Origin: Alphaproteobacteria bacterium UBA998
GTDB lineage: Bacteria; Pseudomonadota; Alphaproteobacteria; Rickettsiales; UBA998
Direction of reading: 5' to 3'
DNA: 53,672 nucleotides
Assembly (NCBI GenBank): GCA_002291925.1
Contig: DBAY01000040.1
Location: 10,151 to 63,822 of the forward strand
Below, in pieces: positions 25,037-33,940 of this stretch. Below the pieces are notes generated by a model. It had not been told where the DNA came from. It ran no database searches and saw only the letters and a program-made list of their open reading frames with translations. Both the position numbers and the translations under genes were made by a program. The first letter of the stretch is position 1. Each line of letters starts with the position of its first letter.

Positions 25037-26298
25037 GCACCCCGGGTCGCAGCGACCTCGTGCGCTACGGCCTGTTCGGCCTGCCGCTCGCCTTTGCCGG
25101 ATTGCCGCTCTATGTGCATCTGCCGCGCTATTACAGCGAAGTGCATGGCATGGGCCTGACGCTCATCGGCGCCCTGCTGCTGGCGGCGCGTCTGGTGGAT
25201 ACGGTGCAGGATCCTCTGATCGGCTGGGCGGCAGACCGCTGGCCGCACCGCCGCCGCACCATGATGATGGCGAGCCTGCCGCTGCTGGCTCTCAGCTATG
25301 CCGCCATCTTCTGGCCCTTGCCCCTGCACGGGGCGGCGCTGTCCGCATGGCTGCTGGGAATGCTGGTGCTCGCCTATACCGGCTTCAGCATCCTCAGCAT
25401 CCTCTATAGCGCCGCCGGGGTGACGCTGGCGGGCGGCGATTACCATGCCAATACCCGTGTCGCCGCCGCGCGCGAGGGCATCGTGCTGATCGGCGTGGTG
25501 CTGGCGGCTGCCCTGCTGCCGCAGCTGCTGATCAATCGCTTCGGCATGGCGCAGGGCTTCCTTCTGTTCAGCGGGCTGTTCGCCGTGACGCTGTTTGCCT
25601 GCGCCGTGCCGCTGCTGCGCATGCGCGCGCTGTTTTCCGCCACGCCGAACGCGGGGCCGCACGGCAGTGTGCGTCAATGCTTCGCCACCCCTGAGCGGCG
25701 CTGGCTGTTTGCGCTGTTCTTCGTCAACGCGCTGCCGGTGGCGGTGACCTCGACGCTGTTCCTGTTCTTCGTGGAAGACCGGCTGCAGGCCCCGGAGGCG
25801 ACCGGCTGGCTACTGGCGCTTTACTTTCTGACCGCCGCCGCATCCGTGCCGCTCTGGACGCGCCTGACGCGCCGCCTCGGCAAGCGCCGGGCGCTGATGG
25901 GCGCGCTGCTGCTGGCCATCGCGTCCTTCATCTGGGCGTACGGGCTGGGGGCGGGGGAGGTGACGGCGTTTGCCATCATCTGCGCCATGTCCGGCATCGC
26001 GGTAGGGGGTGACGTAGCCATCCTGCCCTCGCTGCTGGCGGATGCGCTGATGGAGGCGCCACAGATTCGTAGCCTCGCTTTTGGCGTGTGGAATTTCCTC
26101 ACCAAGCTGACGCTGGCGTTGGCCGCCGGGCTGGCCCTGCCGCTGCTGGATGCCGCCGGGTACCAGCCGGGGCAGGCGAACGGGCCGGAGGCGCTGGGCG
26201 CGCTCAGCCTCGCCTATGCGCTGCTGCCCTGCCTGCTGAAAATCGCCTCGATTGTGATGCTTTTTCTCAGTCCCCTTGATCAACGGAGAATCCCATGA
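25033..26298 (+). CDS. MFS transporter (MFS_2 / GPH-like)
   Basis: A 421-residue protein with 12 predicted membrane helices. The loop DTVQDPLIGWAADRWPHRRRT is the sodium/melibiose-symporter (GPH/MFS_2) signature. It starts with GTG at 25033, overlapping the previous stop (GTGA), and its stop overlaps the next start (ATGA). MFS_2 members include lysophospholipid transporters; given the operon, a lipid or lysolipid substrate is plausible but unproven. Confidence 0.85.
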   Translation: MSTPGRSDLVRYGLFGLPLAFAGLPLYVHLPRYYSEVHGMGLTLIGALLLAARLVDTVQDPLIGWAADRWPHRRRTMMMASLPLLALSYAAIFWPLPLHGAALSAWLLGMLVLAYTGFSILSILYSAAGVTLAGGDYHANTRVAAAREGIVLIGVVLAAALLPQLLINRFGMAQGFLLFSGLFAVTLFACAVPLLRMRALFSATPNAGPHGSVRQCFATPERRWLFALFFVNALPVAVTSTLFLFFVEDRLQAPEATGWLLALYFLTAAASVPLWTRLTRRLGKRRALMGALLLAIASFIWAYGLGAGEVTAFAIICAMSGIAVGGDVAILPSLLADALMEAPQIRSLAFGVWNFLTKLTLALAAGLALPLLDAAGYQPGQANGPEALGALSLAYALLPCLLKIASIVMLFLSPLDQRRIP

Positions 26299-26825
26299 AA
26301 CGCTTCAAGACTTTTCTCGCCAGCATGCTCTTCCTGCTCGGCGGCTGCTCAGGCCAGACGCCGGAGGATTACAAGGCCAACACACCGGTGCTCGATCTGC
26401 GCCAGTACCTGAACGGGCGGCTGGAAGCGTGGGGCGTGCTGTTTGATTACACCGGCAAGGTGGACCGCTCCTTCTACGTGGTGATGGAAGGCAGCTGGCA
26501 GGGCAATGAGGGCACGCTGAAGGAATGGTTCACCTACAGCAATGGCCAGAAGGACGAGCGCGTCTGGACGGTGACCTATGCGGACGACCACCATTTCACC
26601 GGCACGGCGCATGACGTGATCGGCAAGGCGGAAGGCACGCAGTTCGGCAATGCCGTGAACATGCAGTACACGCTGCGCGCCAAGCGCGACAATGGCGACA
26701 CCATCGACCTCTCGATGGATGACTGGATGTACCTGATTGACGACAAGACGCTCATCAACCGCACCACGATGAAGAAGTTCGGCATGAAGGTGGGTGAGCT
26801 GGTCATCGCCTTCCGCAAGGAATAG
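26295..26825 (+). CDS. DUF3833 family lipoprotein
   Basis: A 176-residue protein with a lipoprotein signal ending at the lipobox LLGGC (Cys near residue 19). The mature beta-rich domain matches DUF3833: YLNGRLEAWGVLFDYTGKVDRSF, EWFTYSNGQKDERVWTV, LRAKRDNGDTIDLSMDDWMYLIDD. The family is usually coded beside cyclopropane synthase-like and SDR genes and is thought to act at the membrane surface. Gly rather than Asp follows the Cys region closely enough that outer-membrane sorting is possible. It overlaps the MFS gene by 4 bases and lies 5 bp before the SDR gene. Confidence 0.88.
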   Translation: MKRFKTFLASMLFLLGGCSGQTPEDYKANTPVLDLRQYLNGRLEAWGVLFDYTGKVDRSFYVVMEGSWQGNEGTLKEWFTYSNGQKDERVWTVTYADDHHFTGTAHDVIGKAEGTQFGNAVNMQYTLRAKRDNGDTIDLSMDDWMYLIDDKTLINRTTMKKFGMKVGELVIAFRKE

Positions 26826-26830
26826 CCGCC

Positions 26831-27574
26831 ATGTGGCAGGGCAGGCGCGTCTGGCTGATTGGGGCCAGCGAGGGCATCGGCGCGGCGCTGGCGAAAGCGC
26901 TGGCCGCCGCGGGGGCGCAATTGCTGCTCTCGGCCCGCAACGCGGAGCGGCTGAGAGGGCTGCTCGCCGAGTTGCCGGGGGCGGGGCATTGCGCGGTGCC
27001 GATGGATGTCCGCGCGCCTGCCAGCGTGGCCGAGGCGTGGGCGGCGGTGAGCGAGGCCGCGCCGGATATCGTCCTCTACAATGCCGGGGCCTATGAGCCG
27101 ATGGGCGCGCGGGCCTTCGACCTCGCCAAGGCCGAGCAGATGATGGACGTGAATTTCCACGGCGCGCTGCGCGTGCTCTCACACGTGCTGCCGTTCTTTC
27201 TGGAGAGGCAGGCCGGGCATCTGGTGCTGGTGGCGAGCGTGGCGGCCTATTCCGGCCTGCCGAACGCCATTGGTTACGGCGCCAGCAAGGCGGCGCTGCT
27301 GCATCTGGCGGAGAATCTACAGGCGGACCTCGATGGCTCGGCGATCAAGGTGCAGGTGGTGAATCCCGGCTTCGTGAAGACGCGCCTTACCGACAAGAAC
27401 GATTTCCCCATGCCTTGCATCATCACGCCGGAGGAGGCCGCCACCGCCATGATGCGGGGGATGGCGTCGGGGGATTTCGAAATCCATTTTCCCAAGCGTT
27501 TCACCTATGTGCTGAAAACACTGCGGCTCTTGCCCTACCGTCTTTACTTCACCCTGCTGCGCGCGCTGCTATGA
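26831..27574 (+). CDS. Short-chain dehydrogenase/reductase
   Basis: A 247-residue SDR. The cofactor motif is GASEGIGAAL near residue 9, NAG follows in LYNAG, and the catalytic Ser-Tyr-Lys appear as VASVAAYSG and YGASK. It reduces or oxidises a carbonyl/hydroxyl using NAD(P). It is the last gene of the lipid operon. Its stop codon overlaps the stop of the convergent TolC-like gene by a few bases, leaving no room for a terminator. Confidence 0.9.
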   Translation: MWQGRRVWLIGASEGIGAALAKALAAAGAQLLLSARNAERLRGLLAELPGAGHCAVPMDVRAPASVAEAWAAVSEAAPDIVLYNAGAYEPMGARAFDLAKAEQMMDVNFHGALRVLSHVLPFFLERQAGHLVLVASVAAYSGLPNAIGYGASKAALLHLAENLQADLDGSAIKVQVVNPGFVKTRLTDKNDFPMPCIITPEEAATAMMRGMASGDFEIHFPKRFTYVLKTLRLLPYRLYFTLLRALL

Positions 27575-28990
27575 GCCTTCGGCGATGCGGAGCTTTTCGA
27601 GGTTCGCCGTCGCCGCGAAATAATTGGCCAGCGATTTGAACAGCTTGAGCTGCATCTGGGCCTGCTTGATGCGGGCATTGGCCACGTTGTCCTCGCGCAG
27701 ATTCACCACGAAGAAATCGCTGGCGCCGCTGGTGAAGCGTTCCTGCTCGGCGCGCTGCATGGTGCGCGCCACATCGGCTTCCTGCGCGGCGAGCTCGACA
27801 TTCTGGCGCGCCATGGTGATGTCGGCGAGGATGTTCTTCAGCTCGGCGCGGATGCGGTCGTCGAGCAGGCGGCGCTGGTATTCCAGCTCCTTCAGCCGCG
27901 CCTTGGCCTGCGCAATGATGCCCTCACCGGCGCGGCGCTGCAGCGGGATGGAGACGTTCAGCTTCACCATCGCCTCTGTCTGGGCGCGCGTGGGGCTGCC
28001 CGCGCCGTAATCGCGCGATGTTTCCAAGCCCACATCGACGCGCGGCAGCACGCGGTTCTCGCCGAGGGCGAGGCGGTTCTGCTCCTGCGCGATGTTGGCA
28101 TCGAGCACATTGAATTCGGGCCGGGCACTGATGGCGGTCAGAATCTCACCGTCCAGATCGGTCGGCTCCGGCGCAGGCACGACGGGGAAGGCAGGCGGCA
28201 GCATGGAAGGGTCTGGCGTCTGCGGCTGGCCGTTCGCATCCCGCCAATAGAGCGCCAGCTGGTTGCTGGCATTGATGAACTGCCGCTCCGCATCATTGAG
28301 CTGGGCGCGGCGGGCGAAGATATATTGCCGGTTTTCGGTGACGAAGATATTGGCCACATCGCCGCGCTCGGCGCGCTGGGAGAGGGCGCTTTGCCGATCC
28401 TCGGCGATTTGCAGCAGGTCGCGGCGCACCTGCACGATTTGCCCGGCGGCCAGCCATTCGGCATAAGCCTGCATGGCCGCGTGCTGGACGGAAATCTTGG
28501 TGAGCAGCAGGTCCAGCTCGGCGGCGTTGAGCTGCAGCTCGCTATTCATCAGGGTGAAGCGCTGCTCGTCGATGGCGCGGTCGCGCAGCAGTGAGAAGAA
28601 GGCGCCCAGCGCGAATTCGCCCCCCTCGTTGGTGAAGAGTTTGTCCTCGTAGATGGGAAAGCTGCCGTCCGAAACGCGGTAGCCCCCATAGACCCGCGTG
28701 TTGGTTCCCTCAAAGCGCTTCTCGATGCGTGTGTCGGTGTAGCGCCCGTCATAGAAGCCTTCGGGGCGGGCGTAGCTGTCGTTCTTCAACTCCAGATCGA
28801 AGATGCCCTGCGCCGCCGTCACCGCGCCCTGCTGCGCCTGCACGCCGGCGCGCGATTCCAGAATCTGCGGGTAATGCTTCAGCGAGGAGCCGAGCACGTC
28901 ATCGAGCGTCAGCGTGGCGCTCCATGCCGGGCCCGCAAGCAGGCAGCTGGCCAGCAGGCTGGTGAGGAGGCGGCGGCTAGTTCTTCGCAT
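27569..28990 (-). CDS. TolC-family outer-membrane channel protein
   Basis: A 473-residue protein with a signal peptide (about 1-24, ending GPAWSA). The rest shows the tandem helical hairpin pattern of TolC proteins: LDDVLGSSLKHYPQILESRAGVQAQQGAV, a matching second repeat at about 270-470 with PEFNVLDANIAQEQNRLALGENRVLPRVDVGLE. It should trimerise into an outer-membrane and periplasmic tunnel. It is the last gene of a three-gene operon, overlapping the HlyD-like gene by 14 bases. Confidence 0.88.
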   Translation of the reverse strand: MRRTSRRLLTSLLASCLLAGPAWSATLTLDDVLGSSLKHYPQILESRAGVQAQQGAVTAAQGIFDLELKNDSYARPEGFYDGRYTDTRIEKRFEGTNTRVYGGYRVSDGSFPIYEDKLFTNEGGEFALGAFFSLLRDRAIDEQRFTLMNSELQLNAAELDLLLTKISVQHAAMQAYAEWLAAGQIVQVRRDLLQIAEDRQSALSQRAERGDVANIFVTENRQYIFARRAQLNDAERQFINASNQLALYWRDANGQPQTPDPSMLPPAFPVVPAPEPTDLDGEILTAISARPEFNVLDANIAQEQNRLALGENRVLPRVDVGLETSRDYGAGSPTRAQTEAMVKLNVSIPLQRRAGEGIIAQAKARLKELEYQRRLLDDRIRAELKNILADITMARQNVELAAQEADVARTMQRAEQERFTSGASDFFVVNLREDNVANARIKQAQMQLKLFKSLANYFAATANLEKLRIAEGS

Positions 28991-30023
28991 CGCCCGGCAT
29001 CTGCGGCGTGGGTTTCAGCGCCTGATCGAATTCCGGCGGGAAATTGTTCAGCTGGCGCCACAGCTCATAGCCGAGCGGCACGGTGTTCAGCAGCACCCAG
29101 CCCTTCGCTTTCGCGCCAAAGCGCAGGAAATGCCGATCCGGCCACGCCTCATTCGGGTCCTGCGTCACCAGGATGCGGAAGCGGCCGTTGGGTGAGACGT
29201 TGGGCTCGACGATTTTCACGATACCGCCAAACGTGCCGACCGCCACGGACGGCCAGCCGCTGAACTGTACCACCGGCCAGCCTTCGAATTGCAGCCGCAC
29301 CTTGCGGCCGGGGGAGACCAGCGCCACGTCAAGGCCGTTGATGTAGAGCTCCACTGCCATCTCGCTGTCATCGGGAAGGAACGTGGCAAGCTGGTCGCCC
29401 TCTTTGATGAAGGTGGCGAGGTTGCCGGCGAGAATCTGCACCACCGTGCCGTCGCGCGGGGCGCGGATGAGCTGGCTCGCTTGCCGCGAGAGCTGCACGT
29501 CCGCCTTGTTGAGATCAGCGGCGGCCTGCGCCACTTCGGATTTCAGCGACTTGTACTTGATGCGTGCATCCTCATATTCTTTGCGCGCACTGAGGCCCCG
29601 CTTGTGGAGGTCTTCCTGCCGGTTGAGGTTGATCTCGGCGGTTTCCATGGCGATCTTCACGGCCTCGTATTTGCGGGCGACCGCGTCGCGCTCGGCCTCC
29701 AGACGCTCGACCAGCCGGGGGTCGTTATCGACGATCTCGACGATGGGGTCGCCTTCCTTCACCTTCGCGCCGTCCTGCACGTGCCAGCGGCTGATGCGCC
29801 CGCTCACCTGTGCGTTGACGGTCTGCAGCCGGTCTTCGGGCAGGAAGGCGGTGACCTGCCCGGCGCCCGGCGCGGTCTGCACCCACGGGGTGAAGGCGAG
29901 GAACAGCAGCAGGGTCACGATGGCTATGCGGATCAGCCAGCCAACCCGCTTCATGACGTGCGGGATGCGCAGCTCCTTCAGCGTGGTGAGGCGGTCGAGG
30001 TGATGGGCGGCGAATTCGTTCAT
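28977..30023 (-). CDS. HlyD-family periplasmic adaptor protein
   Basis: A 348-residue membrane fusion protein. One N-terminal membrane helix (about 28-48), a split lipoyl/barrel-sandwich domain (VNAQVSGRISRWHVQDGAKVKEGDPIVEI and IRAPRDGTVVQILAG) and a coiled-coil hairpin between them (about 100-190) are visible. It links an inner-membrane transporter to a TolC channel. It overlaps the upstream ABC gene by 4 bases (ATGA) and the TolC gene by 14. The C-terminal barrel carries WPDRHFLRFGAKAKG, close to the efflux-type HlyD family rather than classical hemolysin HlyD. Confidence 0.9.
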   Translation of the reverse strand: MNEFAAHHLDRLTTLKELRIPHVMKRVGWLIRIAIVTLLLFLAFTPWVQTAPGAGQVTAFLPEDRLQTVNAQVSGRISRWHVQDGAKVKEGDPIVEIVDNDPRLVERLEAERDAVARKYEAVKIAMETAEINLNRQEDLHKRGLSARKEYEDARIKYKSLKSEVAQAAADLNKADVQLSRQASQLIRAPRDGTVVQILAGNLATFIKEGDQLATFLPDDSEMAVELYINGLDVALVSPGRKVRLQFEGWPVVQFSGWPSVAVGTFGGIVKIVEPNVSPNGRFRILVTQDPNEAWPDRHFLRFGAKAKGWVLLNTVPLGYELWRQLNNFPPEFDQALKPTPQMPGDAKN

Positions 30024-31744
30024 GCCACCTCTCCATTGCGCTCGGCGGTGCAGAGCTCATCCAGCGTGTTGAAATAGAGCTGCCGTTCCTGCCCCAGCAG
30101 CAGGTAGCGGTCAAAGCTCTCGATGTCATTGCGGTTGGAGAAATAGAGCAGCGTCATGCCGGACAGGCCATGGATATGATCGAGAATCTGGCGGCGCTGG
30201 CGCTGGTTGAGGATGTCGAACAGCTCGGTCAGCACCAGCAATTTCGGGCGCGCCAGCAGCGCCACGGCCAGCTTCAGGCGCAGCACCTCGGCGTAGGAGA
30301 GCGGGTGGCCGGAGGGGGTCATCTCCGTCTCCAGCCCGTCCTTCAGGTGGCTGATCGTCTCCTCCAGATCGACCACGCGCAGCATGGCCTGGATGTCAGC
30401 GCGCGAGGCGTTGGGGCAGCCGAAGCGGAGGTAATTCTCGATGCTGCCCTCGATCATCATCGCATTGTCGAGCACGATGATTTTCTCACGCAACTTGTGC
30501 AGGTTGTAATCCAGCAGGTCCTTGTCGCCGATCATCAGGCGGCCCTGACCCGGTTCGCGGTGGCCCTGCAGCAGGTCGAGGATGAGTTTCTCCAGCGTGT
30601 TGGAGGTGGTGGAGGCCAGCACCTTGATGCCCGCGGGCAGGGCGAAATTCAGCACGAAGAGGCGGCTGCGGAAGCGGTGCTCGACCTGGTCGAACAGCAC
30701 GTCCTTGGGTGTATTGTCCAGCTCGAAGCGGCCGTTGGTGTCCTCCAGCGGGATGTCGTAGAAATGCGAGATTTTCTCAAGCGACGCGTAGAGTTCGTAG
30801 AACAGCACGAGCTGCCCGGCGAACTTGGACATGCCATAGAGGATGGCCGAGAGAATCAGCTCGGCGGCCACCAGCTGGCCGAGCGTCAGCTGGTTGCGGA
30901 TGACCAGCCAGCCGCCGATGCCAAGCAGCGCCGCGCTGGCTAGGGCGTAGAGCGTGAGGAAGCTGATATTCTGCGCGATGGTGGCGCCGAACAGCCGCTT
31001 GCGGGCCTTGATGTAGTCACCCATCAGATAGTCGCTGCGGTCGAGGGCGTAGAGGATGTGCTTCTCGGATTTGAAGAAATGGTTGGCGCGGGCGATTTCC
31101 TCGAGCCAGCGGGCCGTGTCATACTTGGCTTTGGAGACGCGCAGCGCCTGTTGCATCGCGCGCGCGCCCCAGATTTTCCAGATGGCGTAGATGGTGAGCA
31201 CCAGCAGCAGGTTGAACATTAACAGCATCGGATGGTAGAACGATACGATGGCGATGCCGACCACCGTCTGCAGGCTGAGCGAAAAGGCCCCGGTGACCAG
31301 CAGCGGCAGGTTCTTCTGCACGATCATGATCTCGAAGAACCGGTTGATCAGCTCGGCGCGGTTGATGCTCTCGAAATGCGCATATTTGGCGTAGATATTG
31401 CGCAGGGTGATGTCGCCGGTGATGCGGGCGTAGAAGCGTCGCTCGAACAGCTCCATCGTGTAATATTGCAGGACGTTGAGCGCGCCGGAGAAGCCAAGCA
31501 GAACCAGCAGCATCACGGAGAGAACCACCACCGGATTGACAAGTGTCGTATTGGCGACCGTGCTGATAAGCGTCTGTACCGATATGGGGATGGCCAGCGT
31601 CAGCAGGCTGACACCGAGGCCATAGACGATGGCCAGCACATAGAAGCTGCGTTCGGGCTGGAGAATCAGCCGAAACAGGTAGGAGAGCGAAGGCGGGGTG
31701 TGTCCTTGCGACCGACTTTTCAACGGGGGCATGCGATGTTTCAC
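30020..31744 (-). CDS. ABC exporter-like protein with a degenerate ATPase domain
   Basis: A 574-residue intact frame. Residues 20-330 form an exporter-type six-helix membrane domain; 340-560 align with a nucleotide-binding domain. The catalytic motifs are lost: Walker A region 377-386 has Thr383 where Lys is required, the signature LSGGQ reads LSYAE (482-486), Walker B has Thr506 in place of Asp (Glu507 kept), the Q-loop Gln is missing, and the switch His is Asn537. It should not bind or hydrolyse ATP in the normal way. The fold is otherwise conserved and the gene leads an operon with HlyD- and TolC-like genes, so it is probably functional as a non-ATPase or needs a partner. No C39 domain. 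Confidence 0.85.
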   Translation of the reverse strand: MKHRMPPLKSRSQGHTPPSLSYLFRLILQPERSFYVLAIVYGLGVSLLTLAIPISVQTLISTVANTTLVNPVVVLSVMLLVLLGFSGALNVLQYYTMELFERRFYARITGDITLRNIYAKYAHFESINRAELINRFFEIMIVQKNLPLLVTGAFSLSLQTVVGIAIVSFYHPMLLMFNLLLVLTIYAIWKIWGARAMQQALRVSKAKYDTARWLEEIARANHFFKSEKHILYALDRSDYLMGDYIKARKRLFGATIAQNISFLTLYALASAALLGIGGWLVIRNQLTLGQLVAAELILSAILYGMSKFAGQLVLFYELYASLEKISHFYDIPLEDTNGRFELDNTPKDVLFDQVEHRFRSRLFVLNFALPAGIKVLASTTSNTLEKLILDLLQGHREPGQGRLMIGDKDLLDYNLHKLREKIIVLDNAMMIEGSIENYLRFGCPNASRADIQAMLRVVDLEETISHLKDGLETEMTPSGHPLSYAEVLRLKLAVALLARPKLLVLTELFDILNQRQRRQILDHIHGLSGMTLLYFSNRNDIESFDRYLLLGQERQLYFNTLDELCTAERNGEVA

Positions 31745-31863
31745 CTCAGGGCGTGCCTAGCGTTTCTTCTTGCATAAGGCATCGCCGGGCTCCGTACCAT
31801 CAAAATCCTTCAACGTGCTTGAAAATAGGGCACTTCGATACAAGCGCAAGCCTGAGTGTGGCC

Positions 31864-31893
31864 AAAAAAAGGGGCTCCCGGAGGAGCCCCTTT
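31864..31893 (-). terminator. Intrinsic terminator of the phasin gene
   Basis: On the minus strand AAAGGGGCTCC and GGAGCCCCTTT form a stem (31868-31878 with 31883-31893), followed by seven U residues. It closes the phasin transcript. Confidence 0.9.
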
Positions 31894-31916
31894 CATACGC
31901 TTAATCTCGCAAAGGC

Positions 31917-32342
31917 TTAGGCGGCCTTGGCGAAGGAGGAGATTTCCTCGACGCTTTCGGCAGCGCGGCGGTTCAGCATGTCAAAAGCTTCCATGCTGGA
32001 CTTGGTCGCCATTTCGGAGATTTCACGGGCGCTGCTGATGGCGTTCTCGTACATCGACTTGGCGTATTCGGTCTGGCGCGCGGTGTTGGTTTCCGGCGAG
32101 CTGGAGGTCATGATGTCCTTGGTGGTCTTCAGGAACTGCTCGACCGTGTCGCGGATCATTTCGGTCTGGCGCTTGGTGATGGCTTGCGCGCTTTCCATCA
32201 TCATCTGGTTGGCGGCGGTGAAGGCTTCCACATTGCGGCGCTGCATCGTGAAGAGCTGGTTCATGTCAAAGGACGGGGCTTTGAAGCTGCTCCAGGCTTT
32301 GAACAAGTCGGTGTTGTAGGTGTTGCTGTTCTTGGTGGCCAT
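31917..32342 (-). CDS. Phasin family protein
   Basis: A 141-residue, almost wholly helical protein. The region NVEAFTAANQMMMESAQAITKRQTEMIRDTVEQFLK and the Ala-rich C-terminal helix fit the phasin_2 family, which coats polyhydroxyalkanoate granules and controls their size. It implies that the organism stores PHA, although no PHA synthase lies in the window. AGGAGA precedes the ATG. The gene is monocistronic with a clear promoter and terminator. Some phasin-like proteins act elsewhere, so the granule role is inferred from the family. Confidence 0.87.
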   Translation of the reverse strand: MATKNSNTYNTDLFKAWSSFKAPSFDMNQLFTMQRRNVEAFTAANQMMMESAQAITKRQTEMIRDTVEQFLKTTKDIMTSSSPETNTARQTEYAKSMYENAISSAREISEMATKSSMEAFDMLNRRAAESVEEISSFAKAA

Positions 32343-32406
32343 GATGGTCTCCTATGTAAATTCAGGGCGTACGAGTTATGTATGAACCCATACCGGTTCG
32401 CGTAGC

Positions 32407-32436
32407 ACTATAAATGAATTAATTATGCCAAGTCAA
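32407..32436 (-). promoter_or_regulatory. Sigma70-type promoter of the phasin gene
   Basis: On the minus strand TTGACT (32436-32431), an 18-base AT-rich spacer and TATAGT (32412-32407) lie about 65 bases before the phasin start codon. Confidence 0.6.
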
Positions 32437-32481
32437 CCGATTTTCTTGTGCGGCGCACAAGCCAAGAAATGCAACCCTTGA

Positions 32482-33309
32482 TTATTGTGCAGACGCAGCA
32501 ATTTCCCTCGCTCTTTGCAACGCCGCCTGCACGGCATCATGCATCAACCGAAGCTGCCCATCCGGGTGCATCAGATGCGAAAGCGCCGCTTCCGTCGTAC
32601 CGCCGGGGCTGGTGACATCCTCGCGCAGCTTCGCCAACGCGTCACCGCTGAGATAGGCCAGCTCGCTGCTGCCATGCAGCGTCTGGACAACCAGAAGGCG
32701 AGCCGTGGTTTCATCGAGTCCTGCCTCGATGGCAGCGGAAATCAGGCATTCCATGAAGTAGAAGACGTACGCGGGGCCGCTGCCGGAGATGGCGGTGGCG
32801 ATGTCTATGCCGGACTCGTCGTCGAACCACACCGTCTCTCCCACGGCGCGCATCAGCGCGTCCGCGAGATCGGTATCCGCTTCGGTGGCGTGCGGGCTGG
32901 CATGCAGCGCCGTCATGCCCATGCCAATCAGGCAGGGCGTGTTCGGCATGATGCGTACCAGCCGCGCCCGCGCGCCGAGATGCGTGGTGTAGAACGCCAC
33001 GCGCCGCCCGGCGGCAACGGTGAAATAAGGCAGGTCTGTGCCGAGAATGGCCGCGCAGGCGGGCAGCGTCTGCGGCAGAGTCTGCGGTTTGACGGCGAGC
33101 AGCACGGCGCTGGGGGCGGGGTGGGCGGGAAGCTGGGTAAGGTCGGCGCACCAGCGGATCTGGTGGTGCTGGCGCACCCCATCCGGTAGTTCCGGCGTCG
33201 GTTTCACGATGGTAACGCCATGCTTCCACGCGCCGGTGGCAAGCCATTGCGCAAGCAAAGCACCGCCCATCCGGCCACAGCCGAGCATCACCAGATGCGG
33301 ATTGCTCAT
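32482..33309 (-). CDS. proC: Pyrroline-5-carboxylate reductase
   Basis: A 275-residue enzyme catalysing the last step of proline biosynthesis, NAD(P)H-dependent reduction of pyrroline-5-carboxylate. The Rossmann motif LGCGRMGGALL opens the protein. The C-terminal domain has RIMPNTPCLIGMGMTAL, ISGSGPAYVFYFMECL and the family signature around LREDVTSPGGTTEAAL. The ATG at 33309 overlaps the stop of the upstream ybjN-like gene by four bases (ATGA), fixing the start; the frame is open further upstream but only as overlap with that gene. Confidence 0.93.
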   Translation of the reverse strand: MSNPHLVMLGCGRMGGALLAQWLATGAWKHGVTIVKPTPELPDGVRQHHQIRWCADLTQLPAHPAPSAVLLAVKPQTLPQTLPACAAILGTDLPYFTVAAGRRVAFYTTHLGARARLVRIMPNTPCLIGMGMTALHASPHATEADTDLADALMRAVGETVWFDDESGIDIATAISGSGPAYVFYFMECLISAAIEAGLDETTARLLVVQTLHGSSELAYLSGDALAKLREDVTSPGGTTEAALSHLMHPDGQLRLMHDAVQAALQRAREIAASAQ

Positions 33310-33809
33310 GCGACGCCTGCGGGCTCGAACAGGACGAGTTTCAGCGCTTCCTCGCTGTTCTGCCCGCCCCACAGGACGGTCTGGAAGGCGGGGTAGAAAC
33401 GCTCGCACTCGGCGGCGGCGATGTCGATGATTTCCTCCACCTGCCCCTGCGTGAGGGATTTGGCATCGCGCAGCAGCTGGCCGTAGCGGTAGGCGATGCT
33501 GCCATCCACCGAGGAGATGTCGAAATGGCCGAGCAGCACATGCTCGTTTACTTTCGCCACCAGCGGGTAGAGGAGGGAGCGATGCTGTTCGGGGATCTTG
33601 ATGTCGTAGGACGAGGTCAGCATCAGCGCGCCGAGCGACTCCTCCCAAGACAGCCATAACCGGTAATTGCACCAGTGTCCTTCCAGCTCGGCCACCAGTT
33701 CGTCCTCGAGCGGACGGTCGAACGGCACCTCGCGGTGCAGCATCACTTCCTCGGCCAGCTCGATGGGGTTGAGAACAGGTGTCTCGAGGTCAGGCAAGCG
33801 AACAGCCAT
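33306..33809 (-). CDS. YbjN domain protein
   Basis: A 167-residue soluble protein of the YbjN family (type III secretion chaperone-like fold): NPIELAEEVMLHREVPFDRPLEDEL, WLSWEESLGALMLTSSYDIKIPE, VNEHVLLGHFD and IAAAECERFYPAFQTVLWGG. The family is common in Alphaproteobacteria upstream of proC, an arrangement kept here with an ATGA overlap. Its exact function is unknown. The ATG at 33809 follows GGAGGG on the minus strand and is preferred over 33860. Confidence 0.86.
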   Translation of the reverse strand: MAVRLPDLETPVLNPIELAEEVMLHREVPFDRPLEDELVAELEGHWCNYRLWLSWEESLGALMLTSSYDIKIPEQHRSLLYPLVAKVNEHVLLGHFDISSVDGSIAYRYGQLLRDAKSLTQGQVEEIIDIAAAECERFYPAFQTVLWGGQNSEEALKLVLFEPAGVA

Positions 33810-33940
33810 ACGTACCCTCCGACATGAAATGGATGACAGGCGACCTGTCAGACGCATCATGCCAAGAACCTGTCGGCATCGCTAGTGGATTTTCACAAAA
33901 TCTGGTAGGTTTTGCATAAATCCTTTCCATATGTGGAGAT

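Noticed and set aside
33310..33672. N-terminal extension of proC in the same open frame
   Set aside because: It lies wholly inside the ybjN-like gene, has no family match, and the overlapping ATGA start at 33309 fits the ProC N-terminus.
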